Source of the DNA: Pseudomonas kuykendallii
Lineage (GTDB): Bacteria; Pseudomonadota; Gammaproteobacteria; Pseudomonadales; Pseudomonadaceae
Length of the DNA: 64,000 nucleotides
Direction of reading: 5' to 3'
Assembly: GCF_900106975.1 (NCBI RefSeq)
Contig: NZ_FNNU01000001.1
Location: 1,048,859-1,112,858 of the forward strand
Shown here: one piece after another, positions 45,072 to 54,242 of the stretch
Position numbering within the stretch: the stretch's first letter is position 1
Layout: each line of letters begins with the position of its first letter
Translations under genes and position numbers: made by a program
Notes under the pieces: generated by a model
Seen by the model: only the letters and a program-made list of their open reading frames with translations
What the model was told of the DNA's origin: nothing
The model's database searches: none

Positions 45072-45077
45072 TACAAT
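45072..45077 (+). promoter_or_regulatory. -10 element candidate before rpe
   Basis: TACAAT occurs 35 bases before the rpe start and overlaps an in-frame ATG at 45076, which argues that the ATG at 45112 is the real start. No good -35 is visible. Confidence 0.35.
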
Positions 45078-45111
45078 GCGCGCCTTCCGTGACGAGCCCA
45101 GCAGGTGCCCC

Positions 45112-45786
45112 ATGCAACCCTACGCCATCGCCCCGTCGATCCTTTCCGCCGACTTCGCCCGCCTGGGCGAAGACGTCGACAAGGTGCTCGCCGCCGGTGC
45201 CGACATCGTTCACTTCGATGTGATGGACAACCACTACGTGCCCAACCTGACCATCGGCCCGATGGTCTGCGCGGCGCTGCGTAAGTACGGCGTCACCGCG
45301 CCGATCGACGCGCACCTGATGGTCAAGCCGGTGGACCGCATCATCGGCGACTTCATCGAGGCTGGCGCCAGCTACATCACCTTCCACCCGGAAGCCTCCG
45401 AGCACGTCGACCGTTCGCTGCAACTGATCAAGAGCGGCGGCGCCAAGGCCGGCCTGGTGTTCAACCCGGCGACCTCGCTGGACGCGCTGAAGTACGTGAT
45501 GGACAAGGTCGACATGATCCTGCTGATGAGCGTGAACCCCGGCTTCGGCGGGCAGAAGTTCATCCCCGGCACGCTGGACAAGCTGCGCGAAGCGCGCGCG
45601 CTGATCGACGCCAGCGGCCGCGACATCCGCCTGGAGATCGACGGTGGGGTGAACGTCGCCAACATCCGCGAGATCGCCGCCGCCGGCGCCGACACCTTCG
45701 TCGCCGGTTCGGCGATCTTCAGCCAGCCCGACTACAAGACGGTGATCGACGCGATGCGCGCCGAGCTTGCCCAGGCCCGCGGATGA
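45112..45786 (+). CDS. rpe: Ribulose-5-phosphate 3-epimerase
   Basis: 224-residue TIM-barrel enzyme of the pentose-phosphate pathway interconverting ribulose- and xylulose-5-phosphate. Motifs [40 protein letters not shown] and LEIDGGVN hold the metal and catalytic residues. ATG 45112 matches the family start ([15 protein letters not shown]). Overlaps gph by four bases. Confidence 0.97.
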   Translation: MQPYAIAPSILSADFARLGEDVDKVLAAGADIVHFDVMDNHYVPNLTIGPMVCAALRKYGVTAPIDAHLMVKPVDRIIGDFIEAGASYITFHPEASEHVDRSLQLIKSGGAKAGLVFNPATSLDALKYVMDKVDMILLMSVNPGFGGQKFIPGTLDKLREARALIDASGRDIRLEIDGGVNVANIREIAAAGADTFVAGSAIFSQPDYKTVIDAMRAELAQARG

Positions 45787-46469
45787 ACGGACTGCAGCGG
45801 CTGTTTCCCGAGGCGCTGCCGCGCCTGGTGATGTTCGACCTGGACGGCACGCTGGTCGACTCGGTGCCCGACCTCGCCGCCGCCATCGACGCCATGCTAC
45901 TGCAGCTCGGCCGCGCGCCGGCCGGCATCGTGCGGGTGCGCGACTGGATCGGCAACGGCGCGCCGGTGCTGGTGCGCCGCGCCCTGGCCGGGCAGATGGA
46001 TCACGCCGGCGTCGATGCCGGCGAGGCCGAGCATGCGCTGGGGCTGTTCATGCAGGCCTATGCCGGCGGCCACGCGCTGACCACCGTCTATCCCGGCGTG
46101 GCGCCCACTCTGGCCTGGCTCAAGGCGCAGGGCGTGACGCTGGCGGTGATCACCAACAAGCCCGAGCGCTTCGTCGAACCGTTGCTTGATGAGCTCGGCC
46201 TGGGCAGCCATTTCCGCTGGATCGTCGGCGGCGACACGCTGCCCCGGCAGAAACCCGACCCGGCCGGCCTGCTGCATGTGCTGCGCCTGGCCGAGGTCGA
46301 GCCGGCGCAGGCGCTGTTCGTCGGCGATTCGCGCAACGACATCCGCGCGGCGCGCGCGGCGGGGGTGGCCTGCATCGGCCTGCGCTACGGCTACAACCAC
46401 GGCGAGCCGATCGAGAACGAAAACCCGGACCTGGTGCTGGATGACCTGCGCGAACTGCTGCCGAGTTGA
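45783..46469 (+). CDS. gph: Phosphoglycolate phosphatase
   Basis: 228-residue HAD-family hydrolase removing phosphate from 2-phosphoglycolate, a by-product of DNA repair. Catalytic [10 protein letters not shown], motif II ITNKP, Lys in RQKPDP, and GDSRNDI for magnesium. It overlaps rpe and precedes the trpE leader. The rpe-gph-trpE order is the same as I recall in P. aeruginosa. Confidence 0.95.
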   Translation: MNGLQRLFPEALPRLVMFDLDGTLVDSVPDLAAAIDAMLLQLGRAPAGIVRVRDWIGNGAPVLVRRALAGQMDHAGVDAGEAEHALGLFMQAYAGGHALTTVYPGVAPTLAWLKAQGVTLAVITNKPERFVEPLLDELGLGSHFRWIVGGDTLPRQKPDPAGLLHVLRLAEVEPAQALFVGDSRNDIRAARAAGVACIGLRYGYNHGEPIENENPDLVLDDLRELLPS

Positions 46470-46534
46470 TTCGCCCAGGGCCCTGCGCTAACGTGGCCGC
46501 TCGTTTCAATCCCCCCGCCTTGCGAGATCAGAAC

Positions 46535-46603
46535 GTGGTGGTCACCGGCAAACTCTGGATGAAAGTGATCAAGGCTCTGGCCCGTTGGCGCTGGCGCGCC
46601 TGA
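46535..46603 (+). CDS. trpL: trpE leader peptide (attenuator)
   Basis: A 22-codon frame starting at GTG 46535 and ending RWRWRA-stop, with three Trp codons including two in the last five residues. A shorter reading from ATG 46559 ([14 protein letters not shown]) is equally possible. An upstream GAGATCAGAAC site is parallel to the trpG leader. Ribosome stalling at the tandem Trp codons would control the hairpin that follows. Attenuation of trpE and trpGDC in P. putida is established. Confidence 0.82.
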   Translation: MVVTGKLWMKVIKALARWRWRA

Positions 46604-46612
46604 TCCGTTCCG

Positions 46613-46631
46613 GCCGGTCCTTCCGGCGTTT
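46613..46631 (+). terminator. trpE attenuator hairpin
   Basis: The 5-bp stem GCCGG / CCGGC with a five-base loop is followed by GTTTG, starting ten bases after the leader stop. The T-tract is weak. Confidence 0.5.
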
Positions 46632-46670
46632 GCTGCGACCTTCTTACCTAGTTTTGCCACGAGACTGATC

Positions 46671-48158
46671 ATGACCCGCGAAGAATTCCTGCGTCTGGCC
46701 GCTGCCGGCTATAACCGCATTCCCCTGGCCTTCGAAACCCTGGCCGACTTCGACACGCCGCTGTCGCTGTACCTGAAGCTGGCCGATGCGCCGCACTCCT
46801 ACCTGCTGGAGTCCGTGCAGGGCGGCGAGAAATGGGGCCGCTACTCGATCATCGGCCTGCCGTGCCGCACCGTACTGCGCGCCCACGGCAACCAGGTCCG
46901 GGTCAGCGAGGACGGCCGCGAGGTCGAGGCGCTGGAAAGCGACGACCCGTTGGCCTTCGTCGAGCAGTTCAAGGCGCGCTACCGGGTGCCGACGCTGCCC
47001 AACCTGCCGCGCTTCGACGGCGGACTGGTCGGCTACTTCGGCTACGACAGCGTGCGCTACGTGGAGAAGAAGCTCGCCCACTGCCCGAATCCCGACCCGC
47101 TGGGCACGCCGGACATCCTGCTGATGGTTTCCGACGCGGTGGTGGTGTTCGACAACCTGGCCGGCAAGCTGCACGCCATCGTGCTGGTCGATCCGGCCGA
47201 GGAGGGTGCCTACGAGAAGGGCCTGGAGCGCCTGAAGGTCCTGCGCGCCACGCTGCGCCAGCCGATCGCGCCGCGCCTGGGGCTGGACTTCAACGCCGCC
47301 GCCGGCAGCGAGCCGGAATTCCGCTCCAGCTTCAGCCGCGACGACTACGAGCGCGCGGTGGGTGCCATCAAGGACTACATCCTCGCCGGCGACTGTATGC
47401 AGGTGGTGATCTCGCAGCGCATGTCGATCCCGTTCAAGGCCGCGCCGATCGACCTGTACCGCGCGCTGCGCTGCTTCAACCCGACGCCGTACATGTACTT
47501 CTTCAACTTCGGCGACTTCCACGTGGTCGGCAGCTCGCCGGAGGTGCTGGTGCGCGTCGAGGATGGCCTGGTCACCGTGCGCCCGATCGCCGGCACCCGC
47601 CCGCGCGGCGCCAACGAGGAAGCGGACCTCGCCCTGGAGAAGGACCTACTCTCCGACGCCAAGGAGGTCGCCGAGCACCTGATGCTCATCGACCTCGGCC
47701 GCAACGACGTCGGCCGCGTTTCCGACACCGGCACGGTGAAGGTCACCGAGAAGATGGTGATCGAGCGCTACTCCAACGTCATGCACATCGTCTCCAACGT
47801 CACCGGCCAACTGAAGGGCAGCATGAGCGCGATGGACGCGCTGCGCGCGATCCTGCCGGCCGGCACCCTGTCCGGCGCGCCGAAGGTGCGTGCCATGCAG
47901 ATCATCGACGAGCTGGAGCCGGTCAAACGTGGCGTCTACGGCGGCGCGGTCGGCTACCTGGCGTGGAACGGCAACATGGACACCGCCATCGCCATCCGTA
48001 CCGCGGTGATCAAGGACGGCGAGCTGCACGTGCAGGCCGGCGCCGGGATCGTCGCCGACTCGGTGCCCGCACTGGAATGGGAGGAGACGCTGAACAAGCG
48101 CCGCGCCATGTTCCGCGCCGTCGCCCTGGCCGAACAAAGCGTCGACGACGGCGTCTGA
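46671..48158 (+). CDS. trpE: Anthranilate synthase component I
   Basis: 495 residues. The N-terminal Trp-feedback site includes [15 protein letters not shown]. The C-terminal chorismate-binding domain carries [21 protein letters not shown] and [13 protein letters not shown]. It converts chorismate to anthranilate with the TrpG amidotransferase, encoded 875 bases downstream. Its own leader makes trpE independently controlled by Trp-tRNA charging. Confidence 0.97.
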   Translation: MTREEFLRLAAAGYNRIPLAFETLADFDTPLSLYLKLADAPHSYLLESVQGGEKWGRYSIIGLPCRTVLRAHGNQVRVSEDGREVEALESDDPLAFVEQFKARYRVPTLPNLPRFDGGLVGYFGYDSVRYVEKKLAHCPNPDPLGTPDILLMVSDAVVVFDNLAGKLHAIVLVDPAEEGAYEKGLERLKVLRATLRQPIAPRLGLDFNAAAGSEPEFRSSFSRDDYERAVGAIKDYILAGDCMQVVISQRMSIPFKAAPIDLYRALRCFNPTPYMYFFNFGDFHVVGSSPEVLVRVEDGLVTVRPIAGTRPRGANEEADLALEKDLLSDAKEVAEHLMLIDLGRNDVGRVSDTGTVKVTEKMVIERYSNVMHIVSNVTGQLKGSMSAMDALRAILPAGTLSGAPKVRAMQIIDELEPVKRGVYGGAVGYLAWNGNMDTAIAIRTAVIKDGELHVQAGAGIVADSVPALEWEETLNKRRAMFRAVALAEQSVDDGV

Positions 48159-48167
48159 TTCGGGGAA

Positions 48168-48209
48168 GGGGCCAGGGTTTCGCCACTACCGGCGGAACCT
48201 CCCGGCCCC
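48168..48209 (+). terminator. Imperfect hairpin after trpE
   Basis: GGGGCCAGGGTTTCGCC pairs imperfectly with GGCGGAACCTCCCGGCCCC around a six-base loop, 10 bases after the trpE stop. There is no T-tract, so terminator function is tentative. Confidence 0.45.
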
Positions 48210-48231
48210 CGTATCGACAAGGACTCAGACG

Positions 48232-48732
48232 ATGCGAAAGACACCCCCGCTCCGCACCCTGTTTTTTCTCTTCGCCGCCGCGCTCCTGCTCGGCGGGTGC
48301 GCGTCCACACCCATTGCCCACTCGCCTGCGCCGATCAGCGAGGGCGAAGCGCGCCAGGTGATCGAGCAGGTGGTGCGCGCCAATCGCCCCGGCCTGCGCG
48401 CCGACGCCCTGGAATTCACCCAGACCTACCTATGGTTCGGCAACGGCATCATCGCGCCGGTCACCGGCTTCGGCTCGGCGGCCTCGCTGGGTTCGGCGGC
48501 GCTGGCCTCGGACGTCGCCGGCGCGGAGCCGGCGGACAGCGAACGCCTGTATTTCGGCAACCTCGGCGAGGCGCGACTGCTCGGCGGCGCGCGGAACTAC
48601 GAGGTCCTGCTGATCAATACCGACGGCGCCGCGCTGAACGCCTTCCAGGTGGAAAACCGCGTCCAGGGCGAACGCTTCATCGATGCCCTGTACTTCTTCC
48701 GCGACCGCGCGCGCGCCGTTCAGGACGCCTGA
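48232..48732 (+). CDS. Small lipoprotein of unknown function
   Basis: 166 residues. Lipoprotein signal peptide with a lipobox LLGGC near residue 23, then a mature part starting CASTPIAHSPAPI. No known domain recognised; it contains GNGIIAPVTGFGSAASLGSAALAS, a small-residue-rich stretch. Its location between trpE and the trpG leader makes it the sole gene in the interval that carries the pyocin cluster in P. aeruginosa. No transport or immunity partner adjoins it. Confidence 0.75.
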   Translation: MRKTPPLRTLFFLFAAALLLGGCASTPIAHSPAPISEGEARQVIEQVVRANRPGLRADALEFTQTYLWFGNGIIAPVTGFGSAASLGSAALASDVAGAEPADSERLYFGNLGEARLLGGARNYEVLLINTDGAALNAFQVENRVQGERFIDALYFFRDRARAVQDA

Positions 48733-48769
48733 TGAGCGTGTCGCGGCGGTCCGTTCGCCCACGGCGTTA

Positions 48770-48799
48770 TTGCAGCGAAGGCCCCGGCTGGGCTACTGT
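48770..48799 (+). promoter_or_regulatory. Probable trpGDC promoter
   Basis: TTGCAG (48770-48775) and TACTGT (48794-48799) are separated by 18 bp, 27 bases before the leader GTG. Confidence 0.45.
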
Positions 48800-48826
48800 G
48801 CGGGCAGCTCAATCCGAGACAAGCCC

Positions 48827-48892
48827 GTGACATCCAGCACCCTCCTGATGCGAGTCATCAAAGCCCACGCCCGCTGGCGCTGGCGCGCCTGA
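48827..48892 (+). CDS. trpL: trpG leader peptide (attenuator)
   Basis: A 21-codon frame from GTG 48827 (or 14 codons from ATG 48848, [14 protein letters not shown]). The last six residues, RWRWRA, are identical to the trpE leader and contain two Trp codons. A GAGACAAG site lies upstream. It is the second attenuator in the pathway, acting on trpG-trpD-trpC. Confidence 0.82.
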   Translation: MTSSTLLMRVIKAHARWRWRA

Positions 48893-48900
48893 TTCCGTTC

Positions 48901-48918
48901 GCCCGGACACTGCCGGGC
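48901..48918 (+). terminator. trpGDC attenuator hairpin
   Basis: The 6-bp stem GCCCGG / CCGGGC with a six-base loop begins eight bases after the leader stop. It lacks a strong T-run. Confidence 0.5.
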
Positions 48919-49032
48919 TGCAACTCCTGCCTCCGCAAGACGATATCCACCGGCACCTTCGCTGCGATCAGCCAGCCGGCCCATCGATTCCCCTTGCCGA
49001 GGTGCGCGATCCGAATCCAGAGGTGGGCTCCA

Positions 49033-49629
49033 ATGCTTTTAATGATCGACAACTACGACTCCTTCACCTTCAACGTGGTGCAGTACCTCGGCGAACTGGG
49101 TGCCGAGGTGAAGGTCGTGCGCAACGACGAACTGACGCTGGCCGAGATCGAGGCGCTGAACCCCGAACGCATCGTGATCTCCCCCGGTCCCTGCACGCCG
49201 ACCGAGGCCGGCGTGTCGCTCGAGGTGATCCGCCATTTCGCCGGCAGGCTGCCGATCCTCGGCGTGTGCCTCGGCCACCAGGGTATCGGCCAGGCCTTCG
49301 GCGGCGACGTGGTGCGCGCGCGCCAGGTCATGCACGGCAAGACCAGCCCGGTCTACCACGAGCACCAGGGCGTGTTCGCCGGGCTCAACGACCCGCTGAC
49401 CGTGACCCGTTACCATTCGCTGGTGGTCAAGCTCGAGACTCTGCCCGAATGCCTGGAAGTCACCGCCTGGACGCGTCTGGACGACGGTTCGGTGGACGAG
49501 ATCATGGGCCTGCGGCACAAGACCCTGAACGTCGAGGGCGTGCAGTTCCACCCCGAATCGATCCTCTCCGAACAGGGCCACGAACTGTTCGCCAACTTCC
49601 TCAAGCAGACCGGCGGGGTGCGCGGGTGA
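49033..49629 (+). CDS. trpG: Anthranilate synthase component II (glutamine amidotransferase)
   Basis: 198-residue class-I amidotransferase. Nucleophile Cys in [12 protein letters not shown], His and Glu in VQFHPESIL. It supplies ammonia to TrpE. The start at 49033 ([14 protein letters not shown]) gives the family N-terminus; the frame extends upstream without similarity. Overlaps trpD by four bases. Confidence 0.97.
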   Translation: MLLMIDNYDSFTFNVVQYLGELGAEVKVVRNDELTLAEIEALNPERIVISPGPCTPTEAGVSLEVIRHFAGRLPILGVCLGHQGIGQAFGGDVVRARQVMHGKTSPVYHEHQGVFAGLNDPLTVTRYHSLVVKLETLPECLEVTAWTRLDDGSVDEIMGLRHKTLNVEGVQFHPESILSEQGHELFANFLKQTGGVRG

Positions 49630-50672
49630 ACATCAAGGAAGCCCTCGACCGGGTGGTCAACCAGCTCGACCTGAACACCGCCGAGATGCAGGACGTGATG
49701 CGCCTGATCATGACCGGCCAGTGCACCGATGCGCAGATCGGCGCGTTCCTCATGGGCATGCGCATGAAGAGCGAAACCATCGACGAGATCGTCGGCGCCG
49801 CGCAGGTGATGCGCGAGCTGGCCGCACCGGTGCACATCGACGCCGAACGCCTGGTCGACACCTGCGGCACCGGCGGTGACGGGATGAACATCTTCAACGT
49901 CTCCACCGCCGCGGCCTTCGTCGTCGCGGCGGCGGGCGGGCGCGTCGCCAAGCACGGCAACCGTGCGGTATCCGGCAAGAGCGGCAGTGCCGATCTGCTG
50001 GAGGCCGCCGGGGTCTACCTCGACCTCAAGCCGGAACAGGTGGCACGCTGCGTCGAGACCGTCGGCGTCGGCTTCATGTTCGCCCCGTCGCATCATGGCG
50101 CGATGAAGCACGCCATCGGCCCGCGCCGCGAGCTCGGCCTGCGCACGCTGTTCAACCTGCTCGGGCCGATGACCAACCCGGCCGGCGTGCAGCGCCAGGT
50201 GGTCGGCGTGTTCAGCCAGGCGCTGTGCCGGCCGATGGCCGAGGTGCTGGCGCGCCTGGGCAGCGAGCATGTGCTGGTGGTGCACGCGCAGGACGGGCTG
50301 GACGAGATCAGCCTGGCCGCGCCGACCTACGTCGCCGAGCTGTTCGAGGGTTCGGTGCGCGAATACCAAATCCAGCCGGAAGACTTCGGCATCAAGAGCC
50401 AGAGCCTGATCGGCCTGACCGTGGCCAGCGCCGCCGACTCGCTGGCGCTGATCCGCGACGCGCTGGGCCGCCGCAAGAGCGACAACGGCCACAAGGCCGC
50501 CGAGATGATCGTCCTCAACGCCGGCGCCGCGCTCTATGCGGCCGGGCATGCGAGCAGCCTCGAGGACGGCATGCGCCTGGCGCACGACGCCGTGCATACC
50601 GGCCTGGCCTGGGAAAAACTGAACGAGCTGGTCGCCTTCACCGGCATATTCAAGCAGGAGAACGAAGCATGA
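49626..50672 (+). CDS. trpD: Anthranilate phosphoribosyltransferase
   Basis: 348 residues. GTGGDG (PRPP/phosphate loop) in [29 protein letters not shown], and the conserved ASHHGAMKH segment. It joins anthranilate to PRPP. Start at GTG 49626, overlapping the trpG stop. Confidence 0.96.
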   Translation: MNIKEALDRVVNQLDLNTAEMQDVMRLIMTGQCTDAQIGAFLMGMRMKSETIDEIVGAAQVMRELAAPVHIDAERLVDTCGTGGDGMNIFNVSTAAAFVVAAAGGRVAKHGNRAVSGKSGSADLLEAAGVYLDLKPEQVARCVETVGVGFMFAPSHHGAMKHAIGPRRELGLRTLFNLLGPMTNPAGVQRQVVGVFSQALCRPMAEVLARLGSEHVLVVHAQDGLDEISLAAPTYVAELFEGSVREYQIQPEDFGIKSQSLIGLTVASAADSLALIRDALGRRKSDNGHKAAEMIVLNAGAALYAAGHASSLEDGMRLAHDAVHTGLAWEKLNELVAFTGIFKQENEA

Positions 50673-51502
50673 GCGTGCCCACCGTGCTGGAGAAGATCCT
50701 CGCCCGCAAGGCCGAGGAAGTCGCCGAGCGCAGCGCGCGCGTGAGCCTCGCCGAGCTGGAACGACTGGCCGCAGCTGCGGATGCGCCGCGCGGTTTTGCC
50801 GAGGCCCTGAAAGCGCGGGTCAAGCGCAAGGAAGCGGCGGTGATCGCCGAGGTGAAGAAGGCGTCGCCGAGCAAGGGCGTGATCCGCGAGCAGTTCGTCC
50901 CGGCCGAGATCGCCAGCAGCTACGAAGCCGGCGGCGCGACCTGCCTGTCGGTGCTGACCGACATCGATTTCTTCCAGGGCGCCGACGTCTACCTGCAGCA
51001 GGCGCGCGCCGCCTGCAGCCTGCCGGTGATCCGCAAGGACTTCATGATCGATCCCTACCAGGTGGTCGAAGCCCGCGCGCTGGGCGCCGATTGCATCCTG
51101 CTGATCGTCTCCGCGCTGTCCGATGCGCAGATGGCCGAGCTGGCGGCGACCGCCAAGGGTGTCGGCCTCGACGTGCTGGTGGAAGTCCACGACGGCGACG
51201 AGCTGGACCGCGCGCTGGCCACCCTGGACACGCCGCTGCTGGGCATCAACAACCGCAACCTGCACACCTTCGAGGTGAGCCTGGAAACCACCCTCGACCT
51301 GCTCCCGCGGATTCCCCGTGAGCGCCTGGTGATCACCGAGAGCGGCATCCTCAACCGTGCCGACGTGGAGCTGATGCAGATCAGCGAGGTGCATGCCTTC
51401 CTGGTCGGCGAGGCGTTCATGCGCGCCGACGATCCGGGCAGCGAGTTGCAGCGCCTGTTCTTCCCGGAGCGCAGCCGCGGGCTGGGCAGCGACGCCTCCT
51501 GA
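50669..51502 (+). CDS. trpC: Indole-3-glycerol-phosphate synthase
   Basis: 277-residue TIM-barrel enzyme, not fused to Trp[31 protein letters not shown] and ITESGI carry the catalytic Lys and Glu residues. It closes the indole ring. ATG 50669 overlaps trpD by four bases. Confidence 0.97.
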   Translation: MSVPTVLEKILARKAEEVAERSARVSLAELERLAAAADAPRGFAEALKARVKRKEAAVIAEVKKASPSKGVIREQFVPAEIASSYEAGGATCLSVLTDIDFFQGADVYLQQARAACSLPVIRKDFMIDPYQVVEARALGADCILLIVSALSDAQMAELAATAKGVGLDVLVEVHDGDELDRALATLDTPLLGINNRNLHTFEVSLETTLDLLPRIPRERLVITESGILNRADVELMQISEVHAFLVGEAFMRADDPGSELQRLFFPERSRGLGSDAS

Positions 51503-51516
51503 GCGATTCGCGCGCA

Positions 51517-51546
51517 AGAAAAAGCCGGCCAAGCGCCGGCTTTTTT
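51517..51546. terminator. Bidirectional terminator between trpC and vfr
   Basis: An AAAAAGCCGGC / GCCGGCTTTTTT stem-loop has A-runs on one side and T-runs on the other, so it can end trpGDC and the convergent vfr transcript. Confidence 0.85.
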
Positions 51547-51558
51547 CATGCCCCGGAT

Positions 51559-52203
51559 TCAGCGTGTGCCGAACACCACCATGGTCTTGCCCTTTACGTG
51601 GACCAGGCCCTGTTCCTCGAGGCTCTTGAGGACGCGGCCGACCATCTCGCGGGAGCAGCCGACGATACGGCCGATTTCCTGCCGGGTGATCTTGATCTGC
51701 ATGCCGTCCGGATGGGTCATCGCATCCGGCTGCTTGCACAGCTCCAGCAGCGTGCGCGCGACGCGGCCGGTGACGTCGAGGAAGGCCAGGTCGCCGACCT
51801 TGCGCGTGGTCGCGCGCAGCCGCTCGGCCATCTGCCCGCCGAGGATGTAGAGGATTTCCGGGTCGCGTTCGGACAGTTCGCGGAACTTGGCGTAGCTCAG
51901 CTCGGCGACCTCGCACTCGGTCTTGGCGCGGACCCAGGCACTGCGGGCCTTTTCCGCATCGTCCTTCTCGAACAGGCCGAGCTCGCCGAAGAAATCCCCG
52001 GCGTTGAGGTAGGCGATGATCATCTCGCGACCGTCGTCGTCCTCGATGAGGATGGTCACCGAGCCCTTGATGATGAAGAACAGGGTTTCGCAGCGGTCGC
52101 CGGCATAGATGATGGTGCTCTTGGCGGCGTAGCGGCGGCGATGGCAATGCGAGAGGAGTCTGTCGAGGTTCTTGATCTTTGGAGCGAGGGTGATTGCGAC
52201 CAT
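51559..52203 (-). CDS. vfr: cAMP-responsive transcription regulator Vfr
   Basis: 214 residues, CRP homologue and global virulence regulator. The cyclic-nucleotide domain contains [11 protein letters not shown] and ARSAWVRAK for cAMP binding. The C-terminal HTH is [29 protein letters not shown], which I recall as identical to P. aeruginosa. ATG 52203 gives the expected length. Confidence 0.97.
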   Translation of the reverse strand: MVAITLAPKIKNLDRLLSHCHRRRYAAKSTIIYAGDRCETLFFIIKGSVTILIEDDDGREMIIAYLNAGDFFGELGLFEKDDAEKARSAWVRAKTECEVAELSYAKFRELSERDPEILYILGGQMAERLRATTRKVGDLAFLDVTGRVARTLLELCKQPDAMTHPDGMQIKITRQEIGRIVGCSREMVGRVLKSLEEQGLVHVKGKTMVVFGTR

Positions 52204-52595
52204 GCCTGATTTCCGAGAGAGGGATGAGCTGTCCAGACGCCGTGAGAATATCCGAAGCGGCAGGTTATCGAGGCAAGGTTGATACACGTAGCCGCGCCCG
52301 AATCGTTTCAGGCCGCCGGCTTCCGCGGGGTGACCGGCAATGCGCCAGTCGATGCAGCATTCCGCCTCGCCATGGCGAGGGCAGAGGGTCCACGCGGTCC
52401 TGTCGTGTTTGCAGGCAGATTCTTTGGAATACGTCCCGGCGTCGAGCCGGTGGTCTGGCGCCAGCTTAACAGAGGTCCCGGAGCGGGCAATCCGTTTTCT
52501 GGCCGCCCAGGCGTCACCCGTTGTCCAGGCTCGCGCTGCGGCGTCGCGGAGGCGGCATGCTAAGCTGGCGCACTTTTCAGCAGCGGAGCGCAGCG
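52204..52595. other. 390-base vfr-osmC divergent intergenic region
   Basis: No credible gene. It must hold divergent promoters for vfr and the OsmC-like gene. The only clear structure is a perfect 16-base palindrome CCTCGCCATGGCGAGG at 52365-52380. I see no convincing Vfr (CRP-type) site. Confidence 0.55.
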
Positions 52596-53018
52596 ATGAA
52601 GGCACGCATTCAGTGGGCCGGTGAGGCCATGTTCCTCGGTGAATCCGGCAGCGGCCACGTGGTGGTGATGGACGGCCCGCCGGAAAACGGCGGCCGCAAC
52701 CTGGGTGTCCGGCCGATGGAGATGGTGCTGATCGGCCTGGGCGGCTGCAGCAACTTCGACGTGGTCAGCATCCTGAAGAAGTCGCGCCAGCCGGTGGAAA
52801 GCTGCGAAGCGTTCCTCGAGGCCGAGCGCGCCAGCGAAGACCCGAAGGTGTTCACCAAGATCCACCTGCATTTCGTGGTCAAGGGTCGCGGCCTGAAGGA
52901 GGCGCAGGTCAAGCGTGCCATCGAGCTGTCGGCGGAGAAGTACTGCTCGGCGTCGATCATGCTCGGCAATGCCGGCGTCGAGATCACCCACGACTACGAG
53001 ATCGTCGAGCTGGGCTGA
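52596..53018 (+). CDS. OsmC-family peroxide-reductase-like protein (YhfA-like)
   Basis: 140 residues. [16 protein letters not shown] and KYCSASIML hold the two cysteines of the family's redox site. It is divergent from vfr, as in P. aeruginosa (PA0653). The substrate is not known; classical OsmC proteins reduce organic hydroperoxides. Start at ATG 52596. Confidence 0.9.
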   Translation: MKARIQWAGEAMFLGESGSGHVVVMDGPPENGGRNLGVRPMEMVLIGLGGCSNFDVVSILKKSRQPVESCEAFLEAERASEDPKVFTKIHLHFVVKGRGLKEAQVKRAIELSAEKYCSASIMLGNAGVEITHDYEIVELG

Positions 53019-53039
53019 CGGGCGAAGGCATCGGGCAAA

Positions 53040-53066
53040 AACAAAGGGCGCCTCGGCGCCCTTTTC
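53040..53066. terminator. Bidirectional terminator between osmC-like and coq7
   Basis: A 10-bp stem (AAAGGGCGCC / GGCGCCCTTT) with a two-base loop separates the convergent genes. Confidence 0.85.
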
Positions 53067-53083
53067 TTCGTCTGCATCGAGGA

Positions 53084-53731
53084 TCAGATGCGGTAGGTGC
53101 TTTTCGTCATCACCTTGGACAGCAGGGTCATGCCGAACTTCACCGGCGCCGGGAAGCGGAAACCGCCGGCGGCGATGGCGTTGGTCGAGTGCTGCTCCTC
53201 GTCGATGCGCATTTGCTCGAGGATCGAGCGGGATTTCTGGTCTTCCGGGGGAATCTGCTTGAGGTGCTCGTCCAAGTGCTTGCAGACCTGGTCCTCGGTG
53301 GCGGCGACGAAGCCCAGGCTGACCTTGTCGCTGATCAGCCCGGCGACCGCGCCGACGCCGAACGACAGTCCGTAGAACACCGGGTTGAGCACGCTGGTGT
53401 GGCTGCCCAGCTCGCGGATGCGCTGTTCGCACCAGGCAAGGTGATCGATTTCTTCCTCGGCGGCGTGTTCCATCGCCTTGCGGATCGCCGGCAGCTTGGC
53501 GGTCAGCGCCTGGCCCTGGTAGAGGCCCTGGGCACAGACCTCGCCGGTGTGGTTGATGCGCATCAGGCCGGCGACATGACGGGTCTGGCTGGGTTCGAGG
53601 GCCACTTCGTCCTTGAGCAGGGCCGGCGATGGGCGATAGGGCTGCCCGGTGAACGGCAGCAGGGTGCGCAGGGCGGTGTTGGCCTGTAGCAGCAGGCGAT
53701 CGACCGGGGTGTAGTGACGCGCATCGGACAT
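53084..53731 (-). CDS. coq7: 2-polyprenyl-3-methyl-6-methoxy-1,4-benzoquinol 5-hydroxylase
   Basis: 215 residues. A ferritin-like di-iron protein with [21 protein letters not shown] and EEQHS ligands in two ferritin-like repeats. It hydroxylates the penultimate ubiquinone intermediate. Start at ATG 53731 ([14 protein letters not shown]). Confidence 0.95.
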   Translation of the reverse strand: MSDARHYTPVDRLLLQANTALRTLLPFTGQPYRPSPALLKDEVALEPSQTRHVAGLMRINHTGEVCAQGLYQGQALTAKLPAIRKAMEHAAEEEIDHLAWCEQRIRELGSHTSVLNPVFYGLSFGVGAVAGLISDKVSLGFVAATEDQVCKHLDEHLKQIPPEDQKSRSILEQMRIDEEQHSTNAIAAGGFRFPAPVKFGMTLLSKVMTKSTYRI

Positions 53732-53817
53732 GACGAACTCCAGAACGAACGAGGGCGGCAAGTTTAAGCCGCGGGGCTTGGCGCCGGGTTGGGACAGATC
53801 AACGCAGAGGCCGTTGG

Positions 53818-54159
53818 CTAGCCCGGCGGCCAGCTCATCGGGCGTTTGCCCAGTACGTGCATATGAATGTGGTAGACGGTCTGGCCGCCCAGTTCGTTGC
53901 AGTTCATCACTACCCGGAAACCCTCGTCGCAGCCCTGCTCGCGGGCGAGTTTCTGCGCGGTGAAGAGGATGTGCCCCGCGAGGGCCTTGTCCTCCTGCTC
54001 GCCGAGGTCGTGCAGGGTGGCGATGTGTTTCTTCGGGATCACCAGAAAGTGCACCGGCGCTTTCGGGTCGATGTCGTTGAAGGCGATCACCTGGTCATCT
54101 TCGTAAAGCTTGCGCGCGGGAATCTCACCGGCGACGATCCTGCAGAATAGGCAGTCCAC
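53818..54159 (-). CDS. HIT-family nucleotide-binding protein (HinT-like)
   Basis: 113 residues with [12 protein letters not shown] and the histidine triad HIHMHVLG. It hydrolyses AMP-lysine and related phosphoramidates in this family. GTG 54159 gives the normal length. Divergent from the AAA gene by 83 bases. Confidence 0.93.
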   Translation of the reverse strand: MDCLFCRIVAGEIPARKLYEDDQVIAFNDIDPKAPVHFLVIPKKHIATLHDLGEQEDKALAGHILFTAQKLAREQGCDEGFRVVMNCNELGGQTVYHIHMHVLGKRPMSWPPG

Positions 54160-54242
54160 GGACGGCTCCAGGTCTGATGGAAGAGCGAGGAGTGTAACCA
54201 CGCGCGCAGTACCGGCCAACCCGCGCGCCACAAGGAGTCAGT

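Larger units (their letters stand above)
49626..51502 (+). other. trpD-trpC overlapping gene pair (operon segment)
   Basis: trpG-trpD and trpD-trpC each overlap by four bases (GTGA at 49626 and ATGA at 50669), so three consecutive tryptophan-pathway enzymes are translated as one coupled block behind a single leader. A bidirectional terminator closes the unit. Confidence 0.85.

Noticed and set aside
45076..45111. Alternative rpe start 12 codons upstream
   Set aside because: The ATG overlaps a TACAAT -10 element and adds residues absent from the family.
52204..52595. A small gene of 94 codons on the plus strand at 52279-52563
   Set aside because: No similarity, no ribosome site, overlaps the expected divergent promoter region.
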